From Citrus sinensis (Eukaryota; Streptophyta; Magnoliopsida; Sapindales; Rutaceae): a stretch of 64,000 nt of DNA. Numbering within the stretch: position 1 is the first letter of the stretch; each line of letters starts with the position of its first letter. The stretch spans positions 3,906,001 through 3,970,000 of the forward strand of contig NC_068564.1 in NCBI RefSeq assembly GCF_022201045.2, read 5' to 3'. Positions 1 through 9,674 of the stretch are shown one piece after another. The notes beneath the pieces are model-generated. The model saw only the letters and a list, made by a program, of their open reading frames with translations, searched no databases and was not told where the DNA came from. A program made the position numbers and the translations under genes.

Positions 1-1690
1 TAAATTGGGTCATTGGGTGACGAATAAAAATTGAAAAAGATTTTGGATTACTGGCACCCCTTCATTAATCTTATAAAACTCCTCTTCTATACAATTACAT
101 TTAAGTACATACAAATAAAATTAACTACATTTATATTTTCTCTTTCGCACAGGTGTGATTTTTTTTTTCAATTTCAAATCTGAATTGTTCTTTCCCAAGC
201 AGCTCAAAGTCTTTATTTATTTATTTATTTTTTCTTTTGGAACTGAAGAAAGAAATGGGGAAAAGAATATGAAACTTTTGGTAAGAGGAGGAATAAGATG
301 CACACACTATGCGCGAGATGCAATCATATGAGCTGCAAGAAAGAAGAATTTGGTTGCAGCCTATATTGAGTGTTACTTATCATCTCACAAGTTTTAAATA
401 TTGGAGAGTTATTATTTTTAACTGAATTCACTTTGATTTGGTAGTTTATTATTTAAAAAAAAATCCATTCTTTTTCATTTCCTTATTCATATTGATTATT
501 TATATCTTGGGAAACAAGTGTTTTTGAGCTATTTATAAAGAGAAAGTTTGAAAGATACAAATGATAAGAGTGTTCATTTAGAAAGAAAGGTATTTTTAGC
601 ATTAAATGAAATATAATTAAAAATGAAGTTTTAAGACGATTTTAGAGGAGCGGCAATAGTCCCACTTCTAATGAAAATAATTAAAAAAAATTCACGGAAA
701 TATTTAAAGTTTTAAAAACCTTTTACCCATTATCTTTCAATCGGACAAGTATTCAATTCAGTGCCGACCCCTAGATTGGTAATTAGAGGAAAAAAATAAA
801 ACATAAAATAAATCCTAACAATTAATTCAATGATCAATGAAAACTAAGCTAATCCTAATCCTTTTCAACCTTATTTATTTATTTATTTATTTTAACTCAT
901 ATCAAGAATTCTGCAAGCTAGTAAGCCAATTTTGACTTTGAAATAACGCTGGCCCTCTTCAATCTTCAAGTTAATGGACATTAATTGGATACACAAAAGT
1001 CTTAATTGGACGTTAATGGGAAGAAAGATAGAGGAGGTTTCCCTGCAAAATACGTTCAATAATGTTGAAAGGGAAAGAACCCGTAGATTGGCAAATACGT
1101 TCAGTAATCAACGACTCCATAAATCCATTCCATCTCACCTTTAATCTAATTGGCCTAACTTCAAAACTTTAATGGTATGGTGAGGAGGCAAGGGACAGGA
1201 CGTCAAGTCTTGCTTGAAAGTTACGGACCCATTTCCCTTACTTGACTAGCTTGTTGAAATATCTTTGGTAGTTGTTTTGAGGATGTATAGTATTGTAGAG
1301 ATTCTGTCAATTGCCCTGGTTTATACTTTTTCACCGCGTATCCTGCCGTTACCAGTGGATTTTTCATAGAGATTCATACAAAAAATTTAATAGTAAAATT
1401 TTCTATTTTCAAACAATCTTGTACCACTCTTTACAATGTTTCAATTCTTAATTAAATTCGATAAACATCGAATAATTAAAAGTCTCAAAATTCTAGGATT
1501 GTGAGTTGTAAAACTCAGTCTGCTTCTAAGTACTAGTGCAGGGTCCTCTGTTTCTTCATTTTCATATCCCCTCAACTTCAAGCACAGCTGCACAGGATCC
1601 TTGGGACGATTACATGATTGCTTGAGAGATCTTTGAATCTTTCAATTGCTAGGGACTTTAGTAAAACGTTTTGCTACCTGATGCATGTTT
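1..1690. repeat. Duplicated WAKL 3' flanking segment, copy 1
   Basis: This stretch has no credible gene. It can be followed by eye, with small indels, against 60913-62585: both begin with the same AAATTGGGTCATTGGGTGAC-type sequence and share the pyrimidine-rich tract near 165, the GCACACACTATGCGCGAGATG block and the GCTGCACAGGATCCTTGG block near 1587. In the other copy this DNA lies just downstream of WAKL genes B and C, so this is probably the 3' flank of a duplicated WAKL unit whose gene is lost or lies outside the window. Similarity ends near 1690. Confidence 0.75.
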
Positions 1691-2429
1691 TGTATTAAAA
1701 TGAGGATATTCCCACTAAAAAATGATTCTATATATCATCGCCTTTTGAAAGCGTCCATCATATACTAATTTTAAAAAGCTTTCACATATGTAACGCTAAC
1801 TTTCACACTGTCCTTCCAGAAAGAACTTTTTGGAATACCTTCACTAAGTTCACTCAGTGATATATTATGATTACCAAATTGACATTATATTAATTATTGT
1901 AAATAAAAATACAAGAAGATCGCAAATCATGGTTTCTTTTTTCTTTTTTAATACTTAATACAATGAGGTCTTACTAAGCAAAATAACTAAGCTTATAATC
2001 ATGAGTGAATAAATGGATAAGTTAATGATGACTAGTTAGTCAGTAAATTGGCCCCGCAAGACAACAACCAGAACCGTTCGCAACACTTGACTTCCAAAGG
2101 GAAAGAACCATTTAATAGGCGTAATAACAATCACTGATTCCATTCCGTCGTACCAACAGCTAAAAGAAAAAACGTCACCGCTTTCCATCTCCAGTTTCAC
2201 ACAAATGGTTGAAGAAAATCCAAAGTTTCCACTTGCACCCCCCAGGAAATGAATACTGAAGAAGCAATGAAGTATGCGGCGTAAGAGTCTCGTCTACGTT
2301 CTTGTCACGATCGTCGCCTCAGGCTTTCAGCTCTTTGCATCAATTTTCTTGCGCGACATTTCTCCCGATGTTAATCTATAGTCAGTCACCGTCAATAACG
2401 AAAGCAATCTTATGAAAATAAATTGAAGT
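1691..2429. other. AT-rich spacer with no recognised gene
   Basis: I see no long open frame, RNA gene or element terminus in this stretch. It separates two partial copies of the same WAKL flanking repeat. The GC content rises briefly around 2270-2360, but stop codons interrupt every frame there. Confidence 0.5.
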
Positions 2430-4011
2430 TTGAAAAACCTTTTCCCAGCATCTTTTAGCCTTTTCTCTCACTACCAATAATTCTGCAAGCTAATTAATAA
2501 GCTAGTCTTGACTTTGAATTAACGCTGGCCCTCTCAAGTCTTCAAGCTTTTATCCTGCACACATTCAAAAATAATTGACATTAACTGGATGTACAAAAGT
2601 CTTAATTGGAAGAAAGATAGAGGTTTCCTTGCAAATACGTACCAGTGGCGATGTCAGCACCATTTTTTGGGGTGGGCTAGATTTTTTTTTAAATTTAATT
2701 ACTTCTCACAAAAAATTTATATACAAATTAAATTATTAAAATACACTAGACAAGCAAAAAACTAATAATAAAACTATAAAAGTACAATGTAAATAAAAAA
2801 AAACACTATCGATGAAATTTTCTTCAAAAAAAATTTATATAGTATCGTATCTGAATTATATTGTGTGCGATAATAATATATTAGAGAATTATTAATTATT
2901 TTATCAAAAAATTTGACAAAAGTATAAGCTAATAACTAATTCAAAAACAGTATGAGCATACAGGTGCAGCAGAGGCTAACCGTCAATCATGAGGTGGCAA
3001 CTTGATGACTTGAACAACTGAGTTTTGGGGAATTTAGACTTTGGATAATTAGATCAATTAGTTAGGGAGTTTTTAGATATAGAGAAAATAGATATTAACT
3101 ATAATTATTCATTATATTTTTATATTTTATTATAAGTTTTTTAAAAAAAAATTATAATTAATTCATTTTTTTTTTCAAGAAACTAACCCGGGCTACAGCC
3201 CGGGTTAGCCTTCTTGATAGCTTCGCCCCTGATACGTACAATAAATATTGGAAGGGAAAGAACCTTTAGATTGGTACAATAATCAACAATTCCACATTTT
3301 CATTCCATTTTACCTTTAATCTAGTTGCTCTAATTCCAATTTTCATCTGTATGATGAGGAGGCAAAGGGACAGGCCTCAATTCATACTTGAGAGAAGCAG
3401 AGCCATTTCCATTAATTATTTGTCTAGCTTGTTTAAATATATATATTTTGATGATTTATATTGCTGAGAGCCATTTCCATTAATTACTTGACTAGCTTGT
3501 TTAAATACAAATATTTTCATGATTTATAATGCTGTTGAGCTTCCGTGAATTGCCTTGGTTTTCAACCACAAATTCTCCGGTTACCAATGGATTCTCCATA
3601 GAATTTCATACAAAAAAATTAAAATAGTGAAATTTTCTATTTTCAAACAAGCTTATATACCTCGGTTCTATTTCTAAGTGGTAATGCAGGTCCTTTGTTT
3701 CTTCGTTTCCACCCTGCTCAACTTCAAGCGCAGCTGCACAAGATCCTTGGTGGGATTGCAGGATTGTTTAAGAGACCGTAGAATCTTTCAATTGCTAGGG
3801 ACTTTACTAAAAATGTTTTCTACCTGAAGCTTTGTTGGAATATATCCACCTTATTTATTGATTATTTATCCCTTACAAAATTAGCATCAAACTCCGCATG
3901 TTTTGTTCCAGAGTGAAAAAAATGTAACGAATGCATGATGCACATTCATAGATGAAATGAAATGCATAAATTAAAAGGAAAATCCTTCTTTCAAATAGGT
4001 AATTTTTCTCA
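2430..4011. repeat. Duplicated WAKL 3' flanking segment, copy 2 (interrupted by a hAT element)
   Basis: This is a second, more diverged copy of the flanking sequence at about 840-1690 and 61640-62760. It shares the AACGCTGGCCCTCT block (2521), the GGAAGAAAGATAGAGG block and the GCAGCTGCACAAGATCCTTGG block near 3730. It leads directly into a truncated kinase exon, just as the copy at 61640-62760 leads into WAKL gene C. The hAT element at 2643-3231 interrupts it. Confidence 0.75.
2643..3231. mobile_element. Non-autonomous hAT element, copy 1 (589 bp)
   Basis: The element begins CAGTGGCGATG and ends CTTCGCCCCTG, so its terminal inverted repeats are of the CAGGGGCGAAG type usual for plant hAT elements. 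A perfect 8-bp target duplication, ATACGTAC, lies at 2635-2642 and 3232-3239. The inside is AT-rich with no transposase frame, and a GGGCTACAGCCC palindrome lies near 3190. A second copy in the opposite orientation is at 43747-44334. An autonomous partner must supply the transposase. Confidence 0.9.
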
Positions 4012-4459
4012 TCACCACTTATTTGAAATTAAAGGATCTGCATCTACAGAGAAAGCAACACTGTTTAGGATTGACCCAGCAGAAGAAGAGCCAATTTCTG
4101 AAAGTCCAGTACTGTGACCAGCCACAAAATCAATGTCGTCACAGTTATGCTGCATAATGGAAGCTCCAATTGATGCTCTAATCCCCGCTAATTCAAATGC
4201 TACTTCTTTCATTGTAGGTCTCTTTTTACCAATCATGTTTAAGCATCTTTTTGCAAGCATAGCAACAGTAATAATCTCTTCTTCCCTAGCTTCTTTAAGA
4301 ACTCGAGCATCAAGGACATCAAACAAACGGTTCTCTTTCATTGCTTCAAGAAAATATCCCACTAAACTTTTATCTTCTTCACTGTCAGTTGAACGAATAG
4401 GTTTCTGCCCAGTTAAAAGCTCAACAATAAGTACTCCAAAACTATGGACATCACTTTTC
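4012..4459 (-). pseudogene. WAKL kinase C-terminal relic (5' truncated)
   Basis: About 148 codons match the last part of the kinase exons of WAKL genes A, B and C, from the KSDVxSFGV segment of kinase subdomain IX through the tail ending DPLISNKW. No start, ATP-binding loop, HRD or DFG motif is present: the similarity stops abruptly at 4459, where unrelated AT-rich DNA begins. The first in-frame codon is TTG, not ATG. The closest relative in the window is gene C ([19 protein letters not shown] shared), and the 3' flank also matches the gene C flank. This is a truncated tandem copy and should not give a kinase. Confidence 0.9.
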
Positions 4460-4859
4460 AATCAGTTAAATGATGTCGGTTTTGTCTTTTTTTTTTCCCA
4501 ATCAAGTTAAATGACAAATTGCATTTTTTCTTGTCTTGATTAAATGATCATTTCACCCTTATGAGATCAATAATGTTCTAAGGGCATTAAGATGGAAGTG
4601 GACAAATTCATTAAAAAGTTAACTTCCAAGTGACACACTGAAAGAAAGTACTTGTGTATTTTTAAAAATGTCCAAACAATTATTTGTACTTATTTTGCAC
4701 GAAACAAAACCTAGAAATCTATTTGAGAACTTAGCCGCTCTGTTTGAGATTTAGTAACCTCACCTTTTGAGGATGAAGATGGGCCCTGGATGAAACATCA
4801 ACGTAACTAGCAAACTCGCCCGCTAAGTGTTTGACAAAAGGTCCCACAGACTAAAATCA
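4460..4859. other. Junction DNA between the kinase relic and LINE ORF1
   Basis: Low-complexity DNA with repeated TCAGTTAAATGA/CAAGTTAAATGA motifs near 4460-4515 breaks off the kinase relic. The part after about 4720 probably contains the LINE 5' UTR, because LINE ORF1 starts at 4860. No coding sequence is visible and the exact LINE 5' end cannot be set. Confidence 0.45.
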
Positions 4860-5223
4860 ATGGCGAACGTTCCTGTCTCTTTCCCCTCTCCCCCTCCTGC
4901 TTCTGGCTCCAAATCCTTTGCTCAGGTTGTTGGTACAAGTTCCAGTCCACCTGCTCCCATGCTTCAATTGTCGAAACCTGTTAAGTGGGGTGACTTGACT
5001 TGTATTAAAATTACAGAATCCATTTACTAGCAACGATTGTAGAGATGTCGCACAAACTTAATTGGCCGTTTGCTGCTACGTCCAGGATCCACACCCCTCA
5101 AAACTCATGAGCTCCGTCACTTACTTCAAGATGTGTGGAAGACTGAAGCTACTTGGACTTTGGTCCCTTTGACCCGTGGCTATTTTGATGTACATTTTTC
5201 CAATGAAGCAGACGGCGCCAAAA
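4860..5223 (+). pseudogene. LINE ORF1, 5' part
   Basis: The start ATG at 4860 opens MANVPVSFPSPPPASG, a proline/serine-rich N-terminus followed by KSFAQVV, the usual opening of plant LINE ORF1 proteins. A stop follows ITESIY near 5028, and more stops or frame changes occur before the DUF4283-like segment LKTHELRHLLQDVWKTE...LTRGYFDVHFSNEAD (about 5098-5212). The reading is cut at about 5212 by the Tat1 junction. ORF1 proteins of this class bind RNA. This copy is defective. Confidence 0.8.
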
Positions 5224-6116
5224 TGTTGATGCGAAAATCTGGATAAGTTGGTCAGATCTCAGATCCCTGCATCATCATTAAATTTGTTTGGTGGGAAGCT
5301 TGTTGATGCGGGATTCCGGTTCTCCTCGTTCTATGACCAGGATCTCTGCTCGATCAACGTCATCACGACCAGGGGGTCTCCTCGCAAGGCTTCTTCTCCA
5401 GAGGTTCCTGCGCACACAGACAAGTCAGAGTACGCCGGTTATTTTCCCGGCGCAAACCCTCCGACGCTCAAGTCAGATATGAAGGTTCGGGGAACGCTTG
5501 CCACAGATCTTATGGCTTTTTCGTGGTTTTCTCTTCTTTAGAATTTCTTTTCTAATCTCAAAAATGCTAACCCCTTTACCTTCGTTGGCTACCTTTTTAT
5601 AGGCTTCCTCTGAATCCCAGTTTTCCGCTTTCTTTGAGACGGTATGGGACTCTGACTGCCGCGTTATGGGCAAACGTGGGATCTTGCATGTTACGCCACG
5701 GTTCTGGGGAAAGCGTGGCTGTCCTGGTTTTGTGAGATCTTGTTTCCGCTTTTTTGGGGGACGGTATGGGACTTTGACTGCTGCGTTATGCTGAGTTATG
5801 GGCAAACGTGGGATCTTGCGTGTTACGCCACGGTTCTGGGGAAAGCGTGGCTGTCGTGCCTAGATTCTCGGGCTGGAGAGCATGTCTTGCCAACTGCCGT
5901 CGACCGGGTCTCCTCGCCTCTCGACCTCTAGCCGGAATGGCCTTATGCCTCTTACAGGAAATTTGCCTCGCGGATGACGTGCTCGTGGACGAGCAGGATA
6001 TTTCTGCTCCTGTTCCCCCGCGCACCAGGCTTTTACGGAACACACCGGTTCGCAGAACTCTGCCATCAGATATCTACTCACCATGCCTGGTCTCGTCGAC
6101 GTATTTCTCCCAAACA
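5224..6116 (-). repeat. Tat1 3' LTR
   Basis: The 893-bp LTR reads TGTTTGGGAG...CATCAACA on the minus strand, with normal TG...CA ends. It contains a tandem duplication of about 120 bp (around 5640-5730 and 5760-5855, both with TTACGCCACGGTTCTGGGG) and a TATAAAAA box at 5594-5601. The expected host flank left of 5224 carries a 15-bp match to the primer-binding-site region, which is reported as a finding. Confidence 0.92.
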
Positions 6117-6135
6117 CCGGTCCCCCAGTTTCTGG
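6117..6135 (-). promoter_or_regulatory. Tat1 polypurine tract
   Basis: Just inside the 3' LTR the minus strand reads CCAGAAACTGGGGGACCGG, purine-rich. The same sequence directly precedes the Tat2 3' LTR, which supports its role as plus-strand primer. Confidence 0.7.
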
Positions 6136-6419
6136 TGTTGGGTAATGTAGTGGACCAGCAGTAGAAACTCGTTAGTACTCGCTCGCGTGGGATTGGAAAA
6201 GGCTGCCAAGAATCACGTCGCATTTAATTGCGGACGAGGTGACGTGGCAGAAATCCCCCCCTCCATTTGAATTTCAAACCGACGGTTATGAGACCCTCGG
6301 GATTCGGCGCTGTTAAATGCTGGCAACCCAAGAGTCCGTCCTCATTAGGAAAACCAAATCCTCTCTGTTAATTATTAACAAATTAATAAAAATATTTTTT
6401 GATTACTTTCTTGTGTTGT
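6136..6419 (-). other. Tat1 3' untranslated region
   Basis: This non-coding stretch aligns with two separate parts of Tat2: the part beside the LTR (about 29480-29700) and an AT-rich piece near 27090-27130. About 2.3 kb that lies between these pieces in Tat2 is absent here. Confidence 0.65.
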
Positions 6420-7370
6420 AATTATGAATTAATTTTCATTTGAGAATCTGCTTGTCTTTGTCTAGACGAACAGGTTCCGGCTTTGCTCATGGTTTTGCCA
6501 CACGCCTTTGAAGATTCTTCAATGCCTGGGATTCGGCTCGCCTTCGCGCGGTCGAGCAGATCCTGGCACGCTTGGCATCTGTCTCGCCATAAAACAGGCT
6601 TTGAGACTTGGTGAGCCTTTGCATGCCTCAGGAATTTCTTCGAATGCTTTGAAGTCTGCTCGCCTTCTCGTGGTCGAGCAGATCCTGGCATGCTTGGCTT
6701 CTATCTCGCCATAAGACAGGCTTTGAGACTTTGTCGAGCCTTTGCATGCCTTGGATTCTTCGAGGATTGGGATTCTGCTCGCCTTCTCGTGGCCGAGCAG
6801 ATCCCGGCATGCTTGGATTCTGTCTCGCCATAAGACAGGCTTTGAGACTTGGTGAGCCTTTGCATGCCTCAGGAATTTCTTCGAATGCTTTGGAGTCTGC
6901 TCGCCTTCTCGTGGTCGAGCAGATCCTGGCATGCTTGGCTTCTGTCTCGCCATAAGACAGGCTTTGAGACTTTGTCGAGCCTTTGCATGCCTTGGATTCT
7001 TCGAGGATTGGGATTCTGCTCGCCTTCTCGTGGCCGAGCAGATCCTGGCATGCTTGGCTTCTGTCTCGCCATAAGACAGGCTTTGAGACTTTGTTGAGCC
7101 TTTGCATGCCTCAGGAATTTCTTCGAATGCTTTGGAGTCTGCTCGCCTTCTCGTGGTCGAGCAGATCCTGGCATGCTTGGCTTCTGTCTCGCCATAAGAC
7201 AGGCTTTGAGACTTTGTCGAGCCTTTGCATGCCTTGGATTCTTCGAGGATTGGGATTCTGCTCGCCTTCTCGTGGCCGAGCAGATCCTGGCGTGCTTGGC
7301 TTCTGTCTCGCCATAAGACAGGCTTTGAGACTTTGTTGAGCCTTTGCATGCCTTTGGGAATTTTCTCGGT
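6420..7370 (-). repeat. Tat1 tandem repeat array (119/122-bp alternating units)
   Basis: About seven units lie between the integrase end and the 3' LTR. The (G/C)CGAGCAGATCC(T/C)GG anchor occurs at about 6551, 6673, 6792, 6914, 7033, 7156 and 7275, giving spacings of 122, 119, 122, 119, 123 and 119, that is, a dimer of about 241 bp. The shared core includes TCGCCATAAGACAGGC. Long frames across the array arise from periodicity without stops and are not regarded as genes. The same family forms an array in Tat2. Confidence 0.88.
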
Positions 7371-7502
7371 TTCAAGCGAAAGAAATTCCTCGACGTTCCA
7401 TTAATGGCAGGATTCGACTTACATGAAATTGTTTGGACATAAAGCGTGAAAGATAAACGACAATGAACATGAGCAAAAATAGCTTTCAAATGTGAACAAG
7501 TC

Positions 7503-8676
7503 TTACTGGAAGTATTTTCGGAGGTGTGCTGCGTTCCATGGGCGTTTCACCTCGTGGCCGTCCGTGCGAACCAGCTTGTAAGCTCCGGGTCCCGTTATCT
7601 GCTTGACTCTATATGGCCCTTCCCAATTCGGTCCCAGCACTCCTTGAGTCGAATCTTTGGTGCTCTGATTCACTCTTCTCAGTACCCAGTCTCCGACCCT
7701 GAATTGCCGTATGTTCACCTTCTGGTTATAATACCGAGCAACCCTCTGTTGGTAAATGACTGATCGCTCGGCTGCTTGCTCCCTCATTTCCGTTAGCAGA
7801 TCAAGATTCAAACATATCTGCTCGTCGTTCTCCTGCTCATTGAAATGATTTGTCCGGTGTGTGGTCGTTCCTATCTCAGCCGGCACGACCGCTTCATGTC
7901 CGAAAGCCAAAGCGAACGGTGTCTCCCCAGTTGCGGTTTTGTGGGTTGTTCTGTATGCCCATAGCACACCTGACAGCTCGTCAACCCAAGCACCCTTTTT
8001 TGCTCCAAGCCTGGTTTTCAAAAGCCTCTTGATGGTCTTGTTGGCTGCTTCTACTTGTCCATTCGATTGAGGGTGAGCAGGCGAGCAATACTTCAGCTCT
8101 ATCCCGAGGTTCTGGCAGAAATCCCTGAAGCTGTGATTATCGAACTGCCTGCCATTATCCGTTACCAAGGCATAAGGGATCCCGTATCGACAGACCAGGT
8201 TTCTCCACACGAAGTCTGTTGTTTTCTTCTCTGTGATCCTGCTAAGGGCTTCTACCTCTATCCACTTCGTGAAGTAATCTATAGCAACTATTGCATGTGT
8301 TGCTGCTCCTCGTGCCTTTGGCAATGGGCCGATCAGATCAATTCCCCATTGAGCAAATGGCCAGGGGGAGGTCATGGAGGTGAGCTTCTCTGGTGGTTGG
8401 TTAGAGAAATTTACAAAACTCTGGCAGCTTACACAACTCCTGGTCTTCTCTTGCGCATCCTGGTGCATTGTCGGCCAGAAATATCCCTGCCTTAGAACTT
8501 TGTGGGCCAGGGACCTCCCGCCAGAATGATTTCCACAAATTCCTTCATGTACTTCTCTCAGTACGTAATCCGTGTCGTCCTCATCCAAACACCGAACGAA
8601 CGGTAGTGTATATCCTCGCCGATACAGTACCCCATCAATCATCGTGTATCTCGAGGCCTGGGCTCTAATCTTGCGA
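7503..8676 (-). pseudogene. pol: Tat1 integrase
   Basis: The N-terminal zinc-binding HHCC region is visible (REVHEGICGNHSGGRSLAHK and TRSCVSCQSF). The catalytic core has Asp in WGIDLIGPLP, Asp in VTDNGRQFDNHSF and Glu in SNGQVEAANKTI, so the DDE triad is present. The C-terminus (GPYRVKQITGPGAYKLVR) ends NAAHLRKYFQ without a chromodomain. The domain itself is uninterrupted but cannot be made from the broken polyprotein. Confidence 0.9.
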
Positions 8677-9674
8677 GCTCACAGCTTATCTGGCGGTAAT
8701 ACCCCGTCTCTAAGGTATGAGACTATCGGGTCCCTCCACGAGCATTTTTGTTCTATCCGCAACACCCCCAAATTCTGATCGATACTTGGGCTGGACTTCA
8801 CCTCCAGAGGGACCGACTTTGGCATTTTTGGGTCGGCTACTGCTGCCATCCTAGCCAAAATGTCTGCTCGACTATTCTGCTCCCTGGGGATTTGTATCAC
8901 CTCCACTGCTTCGAACTTCCCCATCATCTGCCTGACTATCTTCAGGTACTGCTCCATCTTCTCCTCTCTTAGTTGGAATCTTTCACTGACATGATTCGCA
9001 ACCAGCTGGGAATCAGTTCTGATCTTAACTCTGTCTGCTTTCACGGCCTTAGCCAATTCCAAACCTGCTATCAAGGCTTCATACTCTGCCTGGTTATTCG
9101 TGGCTGCAAATTCCAACTTTACAGCATAAGAGATCTCCTCCCCCTCTGGGCTTTCCACGACAATCCCTGCTCCTGAACCCCGCTCCCCTGATGACCCATC
9201 CACAGACATCTGCCATACTTGAGTTTCGTCATTGCCTATAACTGCATCTTGTTGATCTAAGCATACTTCGGGCTCTGTGAATTCAGCTACGAAATCGGCC
9301 ATTGCCTGGGCTTTTATCGCTGCGCGGGGTTTATAGTCTATGTCGAACTCGCTCAGCTCTACAGCCCACTTGACGAGCCGACTAGAGGCATCTGGCTTGT
9401 GCAGAGTTTGACGCAATGGCTGGTTTGTTATTACCGAGGCTGGGAATGCTTGAAAATATGGCCTCAACTTCCGAGCAGCAACCACAAGGGCAAGTGCCCA
9501 TTTCTCCAACGGTGGGTATCTGGTCTCAGCGTCGAGCAGGGACTTGCTGGTGTAGTATATCGGATACTGAACTCCTTCTTCCTCTCTCACCAGAACAGAA
9601 CTGGCGGCCCGATCCGATATCGCCAAATACAGATACAACTTGTCCCCCTCCCTCGGTGTGGACAGCAGCGGAGC
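8677..9674 (-). pseudogene. pol: Tat1 RNase H and archaeal-type RNase H
   Basis: First comes the gypsy RNase H (YLAISDRAASSVLVREEEG, YYTSKSLLDAETRYPPLEKW). A linker leads to a second RNase H of the archaeal type with VDGSSGERGSGAG, NQAEYEALIAGLELA, RTDSQLVANH and NSRADILA, which supply the expected Asp/Glu/Asp/Asp set. The second domain is characteristic of the Tat lineage. A TGA at 8677-8679 (Tat2 has CAA) separates it from the integrase. Confidence 0.9.

Noticed and set aside
2200..2400. A small gene near the GC-richer stretch at 2270-2360
   Set aside because: No frame longer than a few dozen codons, no similarity I recognise, and stops follow the ATGs closely.
4133..4510. A plus-strand frame opposite the kinase relic, also seen at matching places in genes A and C
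   Set aside because: It is the complement of a conserved kinase coding frame; its conservation reflects the kinase.
5219..5223. CAAAA and CAAAT as a clean target duplication of Tat1
   Set aside because: They differ by one base, and the left copy is part of the PBS-like 15-mer, so it may not be host DNA at all.
6519..7489. Frames of up to 276 codons across the Tat1 repeat array
   Set aside because: They exist only because the repeat unit lacks stops in some phases; there is no conserved start, domain or composition.
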